Origin: UBA7985 sp965661545
Lineage (GTDB): Bacteria > Pseudomonadota > Alphaproteobacteria > UBA7985
Assembly (NCBI GenBank): GCA_965661545.1
Contig: CBFIEF010000001.1
Span: 62,001 to 126,000 of the forward strand
DNA: 64,000 nt
Direction: 5' to 3'
A program made the translations under genes and the position numbers. The notes below the pieces were generated by a model. That model was not told the DNA's origin, did no database searches, and saw only the letters and a list, made by a program, of their open reading frames with translations. Below, in pieces: positions 54,630-63,704 of this stretch (positions within the stretch are counted from its first letter, which is position 1; each line of letters begins with the position of its first letter).

Positions 54630-55034
54630 TTATTCGCTGACAGCGAAATAAACGTCGCCTTCCTTCACGTGCCCATCTTGGGCGATGGCGATCCAGCTGA
54701 GTTGGAAGACGCCTGTGTCCAGCGGGCTAAAGCCGACGGTCGCTGCGTCCACAAAACCCTTTGGCAGTTTGCTTGCTAGCTCGATGATTTCCATGCCGTC
54801 AATCGGCGCGTCACCCTTGTGCGCCATCAGAGCGTCGAGCGTGACGCCGTCCGGGGCAGCGTGAACTTCAACGACAGTCAGACGGACTTTGCGCTCAAAC
54901 TTCAGCATGACTTCGTCCAGCGCCTCTTCAACGGTTGCGCCGTTCTCAGGCATGCTGCCGGAGACCTTCGAATGAGAAAAGGCCGGGCTGTTCAGCAGGA
55001 GCAGGGCAAAGGCAGCGAGCAAGAGCTTTGGCAT
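54630..55034 (-). CDS. copC: Periplasmic copper-binding protein CopC
   Basis: 134 residues. Signal peptide cleaved after AFS, leaving His21 at the mature N-terminus, the copper(II) ligand in this family. Further features: HSKVSGSMPENGA and LKFERKV strands, and near the C-terminus DGHVKEGDVYFAV, matching the CopC DGH-x-G-x-F pattern. The typical Met-rich copper(I) site is not obvious, so it may bind mainly copper(II). Upstream of copD in the same direction. Confidence 0.9.
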   Translation of the reverse strand: MPKLLLAAFALLLLNSPAFSHSKVSGSMPENGATVEEALDEVMLKFERKVRLTVVEVHAAPDGVTLDALMAHKGDAPIDGMEIIELASKLPKGFVDAATVGFSPLDTGVFQLSWIAIAQDGHVKEGDVYFAVSE

Positions 55035-55085
55035 TCAGTTGATCTCTCAAAGTGAAGTAATGAAAAATAGGGGCATGACGCTCGG

Positions 55086-55853
55086 TTAAATCAGCACAAA
55101 CTTCACCAGCATCCAAACGGCCATCGCCATCATCATAACGTTTTCGGTCAGCGAAACGAACCCCAGAGGCACATTCGAATTTCCCCCCACACAGGCACAT
55201 TTCAGATCGCGTTTATCGATGTAGACGGCTTTATAAACTGAGACTGCGCCAATCGTGCTGATGAACAAACCCACAGGTGCCGCCAGCAAAGGCAAGAACC
55301 CCACAAACATCAGCAGGCCTGCACCTGTCTCTGCAAACGGATAAACGTAGGCATAGCGCACTCTGCGTTGGGCGAGCAGATCGTAGCCGAGAAACTGCGT
55401 GGCAAAGCTATCAAGATCCCGCAATTTCTGGAGACCCAGCAAGATCATCGAACCAGCAATGAATTGCTCCAGACACCGGATCACGCTTGCGGTTGGGTCG
55501 GCTGCAAAGCTCGATCCGTTCAGCATCAGCGACAACAACGCCGCCACAGCAAACAAAGCGATAACGGGGCCGTAAGTCTTTCGCTGCTTGTCAGGAATGG
55601 GCTTGCCAAAGAATGCCAGCGCGTCCGTGTAGCCGCCAATTTGTTCGCCGTTGATCAGCACTTGGGGTGTGGTTTTGACGTCTAGTTCTTCCTTGAGCGC
55701 AGCCACCTCGTCGCGCGACCGCAGCCAACGGTCATCGACCGTGTACCCTTGCCGTTCCAGCAAGGCCTTAGCTCGAAGACCGGACGGGCAGATGGTTTCA
55801 GGCATAACCATTCGATAAAGAACGGCACGTTTTTCCGTTACAGCTACAGTCAT
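55086..55853 (-). CDS. Glutaredoxin-MauE/DoxX-like fusion membrane protein
   Basis: 255 residues from the ATG at 55853; the longer open frame up to 55997 overlaps the divergent thiolase region. The first ~80 residues are a glutaredoxin-like domain with CPSG at 22-25 (one Cys only) and the cis-Pro TPQVLINGE. After it come about four to five membrane helices of the MauE/DoxX-like kind (AYVYPFAETGAGLLMFVGFLP, AAPVGLFISTIGAVSVYKA) with a CACVGG motif near 227. MauE is linked to disulfide chemistry of methylamine dehydrogenase. It lies about 50 nt upstream of copC on the same strand, so all three may form a copper/thiol operon. Confidence 0.85.
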   Translation of the reverse strand: MTVAVTEKRAVLYRMVMPETICPSGLRAKALLERQGYTVDDRWLRSRDEVAALKEELDVKTTPQVLINGEQIGGYTDALAFFGKPIPDKQRKTYGPVIALFAVAALLSLMLNGSSFAADPTASVIRCLEQFIAGSMILLGLQKLRDLDSFATQFLGYDLLAQRRVRYAYVYPFAETGAGLLMFVGFLPLLAAPVGLFISTIGAVSVYKAVYIDKRDLKCACVGGNSNVPLGFVSLTENVMMMAMAVWMLVKFVLI

Positions 55854-56025
55854 GTGAAGTGCCTCGAAAAAGGATGGTTCCTCAGAAGGATAACTTAAGA
55901 CATCTATTAGCATAGGGATCAAGGGGTTGCAGTGCGCTGCGGTATGATGCCCACTATTTTTGAGTATGCACTCCAACCCGACATCGGGCGAGCGCACCCG
56001 TACCGGCGACAGCAGGAGCAGACGA

Positions 56026-57228
56026 ATGACCGACGCCTATATCATCGATGGGACACGCACACCCTTTGGCCGATTTGCTGGAGCGCTGAGCGGCGTCAGA
56101 ACCGACGACCTCGCCGCGCACCCAATCCGCGCCCTGATGGCCCGGTTCCCCGATTTGCCTTGGGAGCAGGTTGACGACGTGATTTACGGTGATGCGAACC
56201 AAGCGGGCGAGGACAACCGCAACATCGCGCGCATGGCCAGCTTGCTAGCGGGTCTGCCGGTGGACGTGCCGGGCATGACCGTGAACCGCCTGTGTGGGTC
56301 CGGACTGGAAGCCGTCGCCTATGCCGCGCGGACGATCAAAGCGGGTGAGGGCGATTTCTTTGTCGTTGGCGGGGTGGAAAGCATGTCCCGCGCACCTTTT
56401 GTGATGCCTAAGGCGACAACGCCGTTCAGTCGCAATGCCGAAATATACGATACCACGATCGGTTGGCGCTTCGTGAACCCTCGGATGAAGCAGCTTTACG
56501 GAACGGACTCCATGCCGGAAACCGGTGAGAACGTCGCCGAAGACTACGGCATTTCACGCGAAGATCAGGATGCAATGGCCCTTCGTTCGCAAGAGCGCGC
56601 CGCCGCAGCGCAAGCTAACGGACGTCTGGCCAAGGAAATCACTCCCGTCACCATTCCCCAGCGCAAAGGCGATGACGTGGTGGTGGAACAAGACGAGCAC
56701 CCCCGTGCAACATCGCTGGAAAAACTCGGCAAGCTGGCTGCGCCCTTCCGCGATGGGGGAACCGTGACGGCGGGTAACGCTTCTGGCGTGAACGATGGCG
56801 CAGCGGCGCTTTTGGTGGTGTCAGCCGCCTTTGCGGAGAAGCACGGCCTGACCCCAATTGCGCGGGTTGCTGGTGCTGCGACCGCTGGCGTGCCGCCGCG
56901 CGTGATGGGCATTGGCCCGGTTCCAGCGACCAACAAGCTGTTGGCGCGCTTGGGTTGGACGGTTGATGACCTTGATATCGTTGAGCTGAACGAAGCCTTC
57001 GCCGCGCAAGGCTTGGCGGTTCTGCGCGAGCTGGGGATCGATGAAACCGGTGACGGCGTGAACCCCAACGGAGGCGCGATTGCGATCGGACATCCGCTGG
57101 GTGCTTCTGGTGCTCGCTTGGCTCTAACCGCAGCCTATGAGCTTCAAGAACGCGCGCTGGATCGCGCGCTCTGCACCATGTGCGTTGGTGTGGGGCAGGG
57201 GATTGCTTTGGGGTTGGAGCGCGTCTAG
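56026..57228 (+). CDS. Thiolase, 3-oxoadipyl-CoA thiolase-like
   Basis: 400 residues from the ATG at 56026 with AGGAG 9 nt upstream; the longer frame to 55960 has no family-like sequence. Thiolase residues: nucleophile Cys90 (RLCGSG), HPLGASG His, and the C-terminal acid/base Cys in CTMCVGVGQG. The opening TRTPFGRFAGALSGVRTDDLAA and the GWRFVNPRMKQLYGTDSMPET stretch strongly resemble PcaF/PaaJ, the beta-ketoadipyl-CoA thiolases of aromatic degradation, but no other pca or paa gene is nearby. I therefore give no symbol: acetyl-CoA acetyltransferase remains possible. Confidence 0.9.
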   Translation: MTDAYIIDGTRTPFGRFAGALSGVRTDDLAAHPIRALMARFPDLPWEQVDDVIYGDANQAGEDNRNIARMASLLAGLPVDVPGMTVNRLCGSGLEAVAYAARTIKAGEGDFFVVGGVESMSRAPFVMPKATTPFSRNAEIYDTTIGWRFVNPRMKQLYGTDSMPETGENVAEDYGISREDQDAMALRSQERAAAAQANGRLAKEITPVTIPQRKGDDVVVEQDEHPRATSLEKLGKLAAPFRDGGTVTAGNASGVNDGAAALLVVSAAFAEKHGLTPIARVAGAATAGVPPRVMGIGPVPATNKLLARLGWTVDDLDIVELNEAFAAQGLAVLRELGIDETGDGVNPNGGAIAIGHPLGASGARLALTAAYELQERALDRALCTMCVGVGQGIALGLERV

Positions 57229-57240
57229 CGCTCCCGCTCC

Positions 57241-57855
57241 CTAGCCCCCGGTTTTAGCCATGGCGCGCTGGAACGCAGGACGGCTCGTGAGACGTGCTGC
57301 ATAGGCATCAAGGTTCGGGTAGTTCTCGAGTGCATTCTGGATCTTTGCGCCGTTGGCAAAGTAGCCACAGGCAACGTCGGCGCCTGAAAAATTATCACCC
57401 AGAATGTAGTCCTGTCCCTCAAGTGCTGCTTCCATATAACCCAGATGCAAAGCCGTCTCGCCCATGGCAAAGGCGGTCACGATCGGTGGCTTTGGATCTT
57501 CCCGGCGGGTTAGCATGTTGATCAGCAGCGGACTGGCGGCGGAGCCTTCTGCATAGTGCAGCCACTGCAGGTAACGGACGTACTCGGCCCCAGCATTGCT
57601 GGCCGGCGCAAACTTGCGTTCGGTGTCGTAAGTGTCGATCAAATAGGTAATGATTGCCCCAGATTCGGCGATGGTCATGCCGTTGTCTTCGATGACGGGT
57701 GATTTGCCCAGCGGATGGACTTCACGCAGTTCTGGCGGTGCTCGACGCATCTCGTTTCGGTCATAGAAACGGAGTTCATAGTCAACGCCGAGTTCTTCAA
57801 GAAAGGCCGTCATAAAGAGTGCGCGGCTTTTCCGGAGATGGTGCATGATAATCAT
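57241..57855 (-). CDS. Glutathione S-transferase family protein
   Basis: 204 residues from the ATG at 57855 (GGGGGA just upstream). N-terminal thioredoxin-like domain with LRKSRALFMTAFLEELGVDYE and the cis-Pro/glutathione motif GKSPVIEDN, followed by ESGAIITYL; C-terminal helical domain with DNFSGADVACGYF. The catalytic Ser or Tyr cannot be settled by eye (Ser33-type position, SRAL, is a candidate). Function unknown beyond the family. It converges on the thiolase gene with 12 nt between stops. Confidence 0.87.
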   Translation of the reverse strand: MIIMHHLRKSRALFMTAFLEELGVDYELRFYDRNEMRRAPPELREVHPLGKSPVIEDNGMTIAESGAIITYLIDTYDTERKFAPASNAGAEYVRYLQWLHYAEGSAASPLLINMLTRREDPKPPIVTAFAMGETALHLGYMEAALEGQDYILGDNFSGADVACGYFANGAKIQNALENYPNLDAYAARLTSRPAFQRAMAKTGG

Positions 57856-58064
57856 TATCTGGTTCCCCCATTTACTGCTTGGCTGCGACACCTTATACCG
57901 TTCAATTTCAAATATGCCAGACACTCAACCCGAGGAATTGCCAGACCCAATTGGACATGTTGATTAAGGCAAGTGCGACAGTTTAAGATTGCAAGACTTG
58001 GGGACTGCGGGCGGCTCACCGGGCTCCTTGAGCACTGCCATTTTTTGTCTCCGCGCGCCCGAAG

Positions 58065-59273
58065 CTACGTAGGTGGCATAAGTGCGATCGCTTCCAGAAA
58101 GCGCGTCACATTATTAACCAAATTACAGCTAATGCTGATGCACATCAGTGCTGCAAAATAATTCCGATATTTGCCCGTAAGGGACAGGCAACCAATCAGT
58201 GTGAGTGCTGGCAAGAAATGCATGGAATACAGAAATGGTTCATCGCCGTAAACAAGGTGCAAAGCCAGCTGGTAGACGGTAAAACCACCGACAACGATTA
58301 AAAACCGTCGCCTGCTGCTGATGAAAAACGCTCTGACCACGCCGGCTCCGAAAATGACAAGCCAACTGGCAATGCCGATCCAGCCCACGGGGCTATAGTT
58401 TAATGAGCTATAAACTCCTTTGCCGTTGTATGCCGGTTCCGGCGCGATAATAGTGGCGAAGAAATAATTTGACACCCGCGCTACATATAAAGGGATGTTT
58501 TCTAGACTTGGTAAAGCCATGAAAGCGCCTTCTCTTTTAACATCCTCCGGGCCCATATGAAGAAAAAATACAGGCGCACGTGGTAAAAAGCCTTGTTGCC
58601 ATATCGCTAAGACTGAGGCGATTATGGCCCCTGCTAGGAACACCATAACGGCGCTGGAAAGTTTAAACCGTGACAAGCTGGCAAGGATTGCTGCGAGCCA
58701 GTTCGTAATGGTGAATGCCAAGGAAAATACATGAAGTAGAACGTGAATTCGTGGACTTGAGTTGCCCACTATCGCGAAAAAGAATGTAGCGGATATTGCC
58801 GCCGAGCCGAAAAGAAATGTTTCAGGAACTGCCGACCAAAAGATGAAAGTAGCCGACGTCAGCATAAACGCAGTCGTCAACAACGCGAAGAGTATCTTTC
58901 TTAAAAGGGCGCGAGCAAGTGCGTAAACAAAGGCCGCAGATATTGCTGCAAAGAAGGCTAAAATCAATTTTATTGCAAACAGTACATCCCCATTGAGGTA
59001 GTAAAGCGCTAAGAATCTAATCGGCGGCAAAACAATAAGCGAAAATAGAGGGTGAGAGTCTAAACGGCCAAATCGCTCAGATCCTAACATCCACATGGTT
59101 TCAGCGACATGTTTGGTATCTGAGCCGTACCAGAAATTCAACGAATTAAATAAGTATTCCGGGAAGGCCGACGATATATAAAGTGACCAAGCAAAAGCCA
59201 GTCCACCGACAACACCGAACGCAACCACAGTTTTGAGGTGAAGCTGAATAGATTGACGCAGTGATCGCCACAT
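58065..59273 (-). CDS. Polytopic membrane protein, possible GT-C glycosyltransferase
   Basis: 402 residues from the ATG at 59273 (GGAG 10 nt upstream); an ATG at 59321 inside the UbiA gene is the alternative. About ten or more hydrophobic helices with a large loop after the first (GSDTKHVAETMWMLGSERFGRLDSHPLF), a size and layout like GT-C glycosyltransferases that use polyprenyl-phosphate sugars. I see no clear catalytic D-x-D or D-E motif in the first loop, so the call is tentative. The gene begins 5 nt after the HAD-UbiA stop, so the two should be co-translated. Base composition is richer in A+T than in neighbouring genes. Confidence 0.6.
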   Translation of the reverse strand: MWRSLRQSIQLHLKTVVAFGVVGGLAFAWSLYISSAFPEYLFNSLNFWYGSDTKHVAETMWMLGSERFGRLDSHPLFSLIVLPPIRFLALYYLNGDVLFAIKLILAFFAAISAAFVYALARALLRKILFALLTTAFMLTSATFIFWSAVPETFLFGSAAISATFFFAIVGNSSPRIHVLLHVFSLAFTITNWLAAILASLSRFKLSSAVMVFLAGAIIASVLAIWQQGFLPRAPVFFLHMGPEDVKREGAFMALPSLENIPLYVARVSNYFFATIIAPEPAYNGKGVYSSLNYSPVGWIGIASWLVIFGAGVVRAFFISSRRRFLIVVGGFTVYQLALHLVYGDEPFLYSMHFLPALTLIGCLSLTGKYRNYFAALMCISISCNLVNNVTRFLEAIALMPPT

Positions 59274-59278
59274 GGATT

Positions 59279-60703
59279 TTAGGCTCCGTAAAAGATTAGC
59301 AAAAGTGTCGCGGTCAGGCATATCCAGCTCACTTTATCGCGTATCGCAAAAATGATTGGGTCGTCGTGCATATCACCGCGGTTTGCGATCATCGCCATCC
59401 GTGTGATCCAGAATAAAATTACCGCGCTTAAGCCCCACAGTGCTTCTGGGCGTGCATAAAGATCGACTACCTCAGACGAATTCACGTAGAGCGCCAGTAA
59501 GATAACCGCCATGTAGCCAGCCCCGATTGCCACCATCGAAACAATAGGTAAATCAGTTACTTTGTAACCGCGGCCCTTAGCTGAAACCATACCCCGTGCT
59601 GCAATATCAACGATTTCCGCCTGTCGTTTCACGGCACCCAAGGACAGGAATATCGACGCTGAAAATAGCATAAGCCAATCTGAGATCTCAATTTCGGTTG
59701 CAGCGCCACCAGCAAAAATTCTCGCGATATAGAGCCCGGCTAGAACACAAATATCGATGAACGCATGGTGTTTGCAGAACAGCGTGTATCCGGTGGTGAC
59801 GGCAAAATAGCATAGAATAACAACCAAGAAGCTACTGCCTACAAGCGCAGACAAAAGTACCCCGGACGAAAGCATCGTGATGCCCATCAAGGTTCCGTGC
59901 AACAGTGGCACACGCCCAGATGCAAATGGGCGAAGGCGCTTGCGTGGGTGCGCTCGATCATTCGACAGGTCCACCAAGTCGTTAAAAGCATAAATGCTAG
60001 ATGCGATTAGACTAAAGCAGAAGAACGCGAAGACAGTGGAAAGCAGGGTGCTTCCCGTCAATTGGTGCGCTGCCAACATAGGGACAAATACTAAAGTGTT
60101 CTTGACCCATTGGTGAGGCCGAAGCGCTTCGAGGTAGGCCTTTGCCGCCTTCGGGGCGGTCTTTAGGTGTAAGGTAGACGCGCAGATATCTTCCACCCTT
60201 GCGCGTAAACGTGTCGAGGCGTTGACTGTAATGGCTTCGGCGGCGTGCTGCCAAACTGGCAAGTCAGCTGCAGCGTCACCAATGTAAGCAAATTTTGCCG
60301 CGCCGTATCTCTGCACAACGAATTCTGCCTTTACTCCAGCGGTGAGATTCCGTTGTCCGTCCGATCCGTGTGCTTCATCAAATATGCCGAGATGAGAGGC
60401 GATCTGGTCCGCAAAAATTTGGTGGCTGCCCGTGACGAGAACAACTCGATGACCCGCTTGCCGCCACTTTTCGACATAGGCCAAAACCTGATCGTCATAG
60501 GGCAATGTGGCTGCATCAATTGAGGCCGCCTTGGTTAGGCATTCCTTGAGCCTGGCTCTCCCTCGTCTCAGGGCAGCAAAAACCGAAAATATCACAAGCC
60601 AGTTGTTACCAATTGCCGACCAGAAACTTTCCAAGAGTAAATCGCTACGTAGCAGCGTTCCGTCCAAATCGACAACCAGAACCCTGACGTCCGTGTCTGG
60701 CAT
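59279..60703 (-). CDS. HAD-UbiA fusion, decaprenyl-phosphate phosphoribosyltransferase-like
   Basis: 474 residues from the ATG at 60703. N-terminal HAD domain: LVVDLDGTLLRSD (Asp11, Asp13), LVTGSHQ, and IGDAAADLP. C-terminal UbiA prenyltransferase domain begins at about 200 with ALRPHQWVKNTLVF, typical of the Rv3806c/NoeC group, and contains the magnesium motif NDLVDLSNDRAHP. Such enzymes attach phosphoribose to polyprenyl phosphate, and the fused HAD would remove the 5'-phosphate, giving a lipid-linked ribose or arabinose donor. The next gene is a polytopic membrane protein that could use it. A+T-rich relative to the window. Confidence 0.85.
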   Translation of the reverse strand: MPDTDVRVLVVDLDGTLLRSDLLLESFWSAIGNNWLVIFSVFAALRRGRARLKECLTKAASIDAATLPYDDQVLAYVEKWRQAGHRVVLVTGSHQIFADQIASHLGIFDEAHGSDGQRNLTAGVKAEFVVQRYGAAKFAYIGDAAADLPVWQHAAEAITVNASTRLRARVEDICASTLHLKTAPKAAKAYLEALRPHQWVKNTLVFVPMLAAHQLTGSTLLSTVFAFFCFSLIASSIYAFNDLVDLSNDRAHPRKRLRPFASGRVPLLHGTLMGITMLSSGVLLSALVGSSFLVVILCYFAVTTGYTLFCKHHAFIDICVLAGLYIARIFAGGAATEIEISDWLMLFSASIFLSLGAVKRQAEIVDIAARGMVSAKGRGYKVTDLPIVSMVAIGAGYMAVILLALYVNSSEVVDLYARPEALWGLSAVILFWITRMAMIANRGDMHDDPIIFAIRDKVSWICLTATLLLIFYGA

Positions 60704-61445
60704 GAAACTGTCCCCAAACAGATTTTGAGTGATTTGCATCCTAAAATTCCCACATCGGTAGGCTTTAGCATGCAATCAGATGAAGCACTCAAGTTATTAA
60801 GACAAAACAATATTATGTAGTACTAAATAATTAACCAAGAGGAGCGAAGTCACGACGTCGAGGTGCCGCCCAAAAGCTAGGGGTGCACCCACAGAGAAGT
60901 TATAGTTGTCAGATATTTAGGACGAGATGAAAGGCCTAGTTCATAGGTCGTTGATGCGACACCAACTCTAAGTGCGACATTAAGATGCAATAAGAAAACC
61001 ACTATTTCAATTTTTTCTGTCGGCGGCCGATACCGAAGGGAGGTGTTTTGATGCTTGCGACTTGAGCAAGCTCGACCTTTGATTATTGCTGTTTGTATGG
61101 TCAGCGTCTGCGAGTGAAATGAGGTGTCTCAGGTTGGTAATTTCTGTTTTTTGAATTTCAGCAATTTTGTTTGCTCCATGCCTTTTGCGGAAACCTCTTG
61201 GTGTCCGCGCGTCCAAAATGTTTATGCACGAGAGCACAAATAATGCTCACTGCGGAAGGCATAAGCGGGGGGCGGGATGCACGTCTATGTCGGTCTTTAC
61301 ATCATGAACGAATACACCAGCCGGCAAGCGTGTTCCGAACTGGAAACCAACGGCATCAAACCGCTTTATAACGCTGTAATCAGTTCTGGTTACACACCAC
61401 CCGCGAAGGGAGAAGCGACTGAGCGCTTGATGTGTAAAAGAAAAG
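60704..61445. other. A+T-rich gene-poor region before tRNA-Lys
   Basis: About 740 nt with no supported gene. It is clearly A+T-richer than the surrounding genome. Two short ORFs (61007-61237 minus; 61277-61483 plus) exist. The second overlaps tRNA-Lys and neither shows a family. The upstream promoter for the HAD-UbiA gene must be here. The region may be the degenerate edge of an integrated segment. Confidence 0.5.
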
Positions 61446-61521
61446 TGGTGTGCCCTGAAGGATTCGAACCTTCGACCCGCTGATTAAAAGTCAGCTGCTC
61501 TACCAGCTGAGCTAAGGGCAC
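61446..61521 (-). tRNA. tRNA-Lys (TTT)
   Basis: Complete cloverleaf on the minus strand: acceptor GTGCCCT/AGGGCAC, U8-A9, D-arm GCTC...GAGC, anticodon stem GCTGA/TCAGC with anticodon TTT, T-arm GAAGG-TTCGAAT-CCTTC. The 3' end of the tRNA proper is 61449 and CCA is encoded at 61448-61446. The 3' end faces the A+T-rich stretch. Confidence 0.97.
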
Positions 61522-61542
61522 AACCGTGCTGGAATGCGCCGG

Positions 61543-61571
61543 AAAATAAGTCGGGTTGGGGTGACAGTCAA
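61543..61571 (-). promoter_or_regulatory. Promoter of tRNA-Lys
   Basis: On the minus strand: TTGACT (61571-61566), exactly 17 nt, TATTTT (61548-61543). This puts the transcription start about 15 nt upstream of the tRNA 5' end at 61521. A good sigma-70-type match. Confidence 0.7.
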
Positions 61572-61659
61572 CCATGTGATTGGTCTTCTTGATGGCCATA
61601 GATGCACTTCAACCATGCACGCCATCTATGCCCCCATTTTCCGCCCAAATAACACTTCA

Positions 61660-62889
61660 CTATTTCTGGCGTAGCGTATCGTCGAGTGCTGCCAATGCTG
61701 TGTCCGGCAGAATGTGCCCGGACCGGTTGGCTTTGGTCTTCAGGTACTCGATGTTTTCCTGGCTCAGGCCAACAATCAGCGGGACTTGCTCAACCACGTT
61801 GATCCCAACCCGCTCGAGCGCCGCAATTTTGTTCGGGTTGTTGGTCATGAGCCGAACTTGGTCGCATCCGATGCTGCGCAGCATTGCCGCCGCAATCTCA
61901 TACTCGCGCTCATCGTCGCTGTAACCGAGGGCCCGATTGGCATCCACTGTATCCAAGCCTGCATCCTGCAACAGATAGGCCCGAAGTTTGTTAGTCAAAC
62001 CGATGCTTCGGCCCTCTTGCGCCAAATACAGCAGGATACCGTGCCCATTCTGGCTCATCGCCTCCATGGCTGAATTCAGCTGCGGCCCACAATCACACTT
62101 TTTTGAATGGAATATGTCACCGGTTAAACAGGCGGAGTGTAGCCGGACCAGTGGCACGTTTTGGTGGTTCATGGGGGCGGCTAATTGGGAAGGCCGTTCG
62201 CCCAGTTCGATGGCCAGATGATCATCATTACCGTCGGCGCTCCGGAAGACATGAAACTGCGCGGTCCCAATACCTTCAAGTGGGACGGGAGTGGTGCCTA
62301 GGCGTTTCAGCGAGACGGCCTGCAAGTGATGCAACTGTCCGGCGTCTGCGGCGTTAACAGCCAAGATCCCCGGCATGAGCGCTTCAGCTTCGGCAAAGGT
62401 CATGCTTCGCGCCAAGAGAGCCGGAAGGCAGGAGGCGGATTTGGTGAGTTTGAGCGCCGCAACATCGAGTTTTGAGGCTTCTCGGAAAGCCGTAGAGGGT
62501 GCTTCGCGTTCGTCCCAGTTCGCCAGGGCAACAAACTTCGCCCAATCAAGCGATGCGCTGGGGGGCAGGGTGATGGATACATCCGGCCCGTTTGTGCCTG
62601 CCGTCAGACCAAGCCGGTGAGCGCGCATTGCCGTCAGTAACAACTGTCCTTGACCCGCTTCGGGGCCCAAAACAGTGTTCAACGCCGACGACTCGGCGTG
62701 ATCTAAACTGAAGGCAAGCAGGCCAGAGGCTGTTGAATCAAGTGATTCTGCGCGTACAGATGATTCGACTCGACGATCCGATTCGAAAAAGAACAAAGCT
62801 TGGCCTCTCCGCAAATCTCCTGCTGCTCGGTCCAAAGACCGCAAGATTCGCTGCGTTTCAGCGTCTAAAGTGCCATAATCGTTGTTCAT
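61660..62889 (-). CDS. ribA: GTP cyclohydrolase II (riboflavin synthesis)
   Basis: First step of riboflavin synthesis from GTP. 409 residues. The C-terminal ~205 residues are RibA: zinc ligands CLTGDIFHSKKCDC, GILLYLAQEGRSIGL (with the catalytic residues around it), and NNPNKIAAL. The N-terminal ~190 residues are not part of the canonical 200-residue enzyme. They resemble a degenerate DHBP-synthase-like domain, as in other alphaproteobacterial RibA proteins, but no RibB active-site motif remains. A separate ribB is thus probably needed elsewhere. No FMN riboswitch was recognised upstream. Confidence 0.9.
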   Translation of the reverse strand: MNNDYGTLDAETQRILRSLDRAAGDLRRGQALFFFESDRRVESSVRAESLDSTASGLLAFSLDHAESSALNTVLGPEAGQGQLLLTAMRAHRLGLTAGTNGPDVSITLPPSASLDWAKFVALANWDEREAPSTAFREASKLDVAALKLTKSASCLPALLARSMTFAEAEALMPGILAVNAADAGQLHHLQAVSLKRLGTTPVPLEGIGTAQFHVFRSADGNDDHLAIELGERPSQLAAPMNHQNVPLVRLHSACLTGDIFHSKKCDCGPQLNSAMEAMSQNGHGILLYLAQEGRSIGLTNKLRAYLLQDAGLDTVDANRALGYSDDEREYEIAAAMLRSIGCDQVRLMTNNPNKIAALERVGINVVEQVPLIVGLSQENIEYLKTKANRSGHILPDTALAALDDTLRQK

Positions 62890-63135
62890 GTCAGCGTTTG
62901 CCTAGCCGAGTTGAGGATTACCCGTCTGAAAACTGACCCTTACTACCGCATAATTCAAGTGTCCCTAGCCCCGATGCCCAAACTCGGCCAAAAACCTCAT
63001 CAATTAATTGCGGTGGTGTGCCAAATCTAATTTGTTACGAAGCACGCCACGTGAATTCATGTGCATCTCTTGGCGCATTGTCGTACGCCAAGCGAGAATT
63101 TCTAAGGCATGGACGCTATTGAAGTGAGGGACGAA

Positions 63136-63588
63136 ATGAACCAACGCCGGAAGAGGTGGATGGGCTCCAAGATTGGAGTTGCCATCGGCAGCTTGTTTTT
63201 CTTGTCGCTGACAAGCTGTAGTGCTTTTTCCGGAGATGGCGGCGGGGACGGCGGTAATCCGATCTCTGGCGCGCTCAGCAGTCTGGGCATTTTGCAGGAA
63301 GACAGCGAGCTGGTTCGTGACTTGGACCCGAACGTGACACCGCAGATGGCGCAGGACTATTTGGGCCAGTACCAGCTCGACAGCCGGCACAAGGTGTTCG
63401 CCATTTCGCCGTCGGGCGCTTTTGGCGTCGCTGAAGGATTTTCGAGCGTTGATGACGCGAAAATCCGGGCGGTTGCGGAGTGTGAGAAGGACTTGCAACC
63501 GGGCGATCTCGGGTGCGTTGTTTACGATGTTGACGGTGTGATCGTTTTCCGGCCACCACAAAGAGTACCGATTATTCAGGCGAACTAA
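63136..63588 (+). CDS. Small lipoprotein of unknown function
   Basis: 150 residues from the ATG at 63136, chosen because GAGGG lies 5-8 nt upstream. Basic start (MNQRRKR), hydrophobic stretch, lipobox SLTSC (Cys28). The mature protein begins with an Asp/Gly-rich spacer, then a compact domain (DYLGQYQLDSRHKVFAISPSG...) containing a Cys pair (AECEKDL...GCVVYD) that may form a disulfide. Family not recognised. A strong terminator follows at 63675. Confidence 0.7.
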   Translation: MNQRRKRWMGSKIGVAIGSLFFLSLTSCSAFSGDGGGDGGNPISGALSSLGILQEDSELVRDLDPNVTPQMAQDYLGQYQLDSRHKVFAISPSGAFGVAEGFSSVDDAKIRAVAECEKDLQPGDLGCVVYDVDGVIVFRPPQRVPIIQAN

Positions 63589-63674
63589 CTGACACGTCTG
63601 CTCAGGATTATCCTGAGGCGCTGAAACTCCGAGGAGTGACAGCAAAGTCAACTCGTGCTGCTACACACAGAACG

Positions 63675-63704
63675 GCGCGCTTTGGAAACGAAGCGCGCTT
63701 TTTT
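63675..63704 (+). terminator. Intrinsic terminator of the lipoprotein gene
   Basis: Eight-bp stem GCGCGCTT (63675-63682)/AAGCGCGC (63691-63698), 8-nt loop, followed by six T (63699-63704). Confidence 0.92.

Noticed and set aside
57900..58065. Left attachment site repeating the tRNA-Lys 3' end
   Set aside because: No copy of the T-arm/acceptor sequence could be seen near the left border of the A+T-rich stretch, so integration at the tRNA stays an inference.
61277..61483. 68-codon ORF on the plus strand
   Set aside because: It runs into the tRNA-Lys sequence on the opposite strand and has no recognisable domain.
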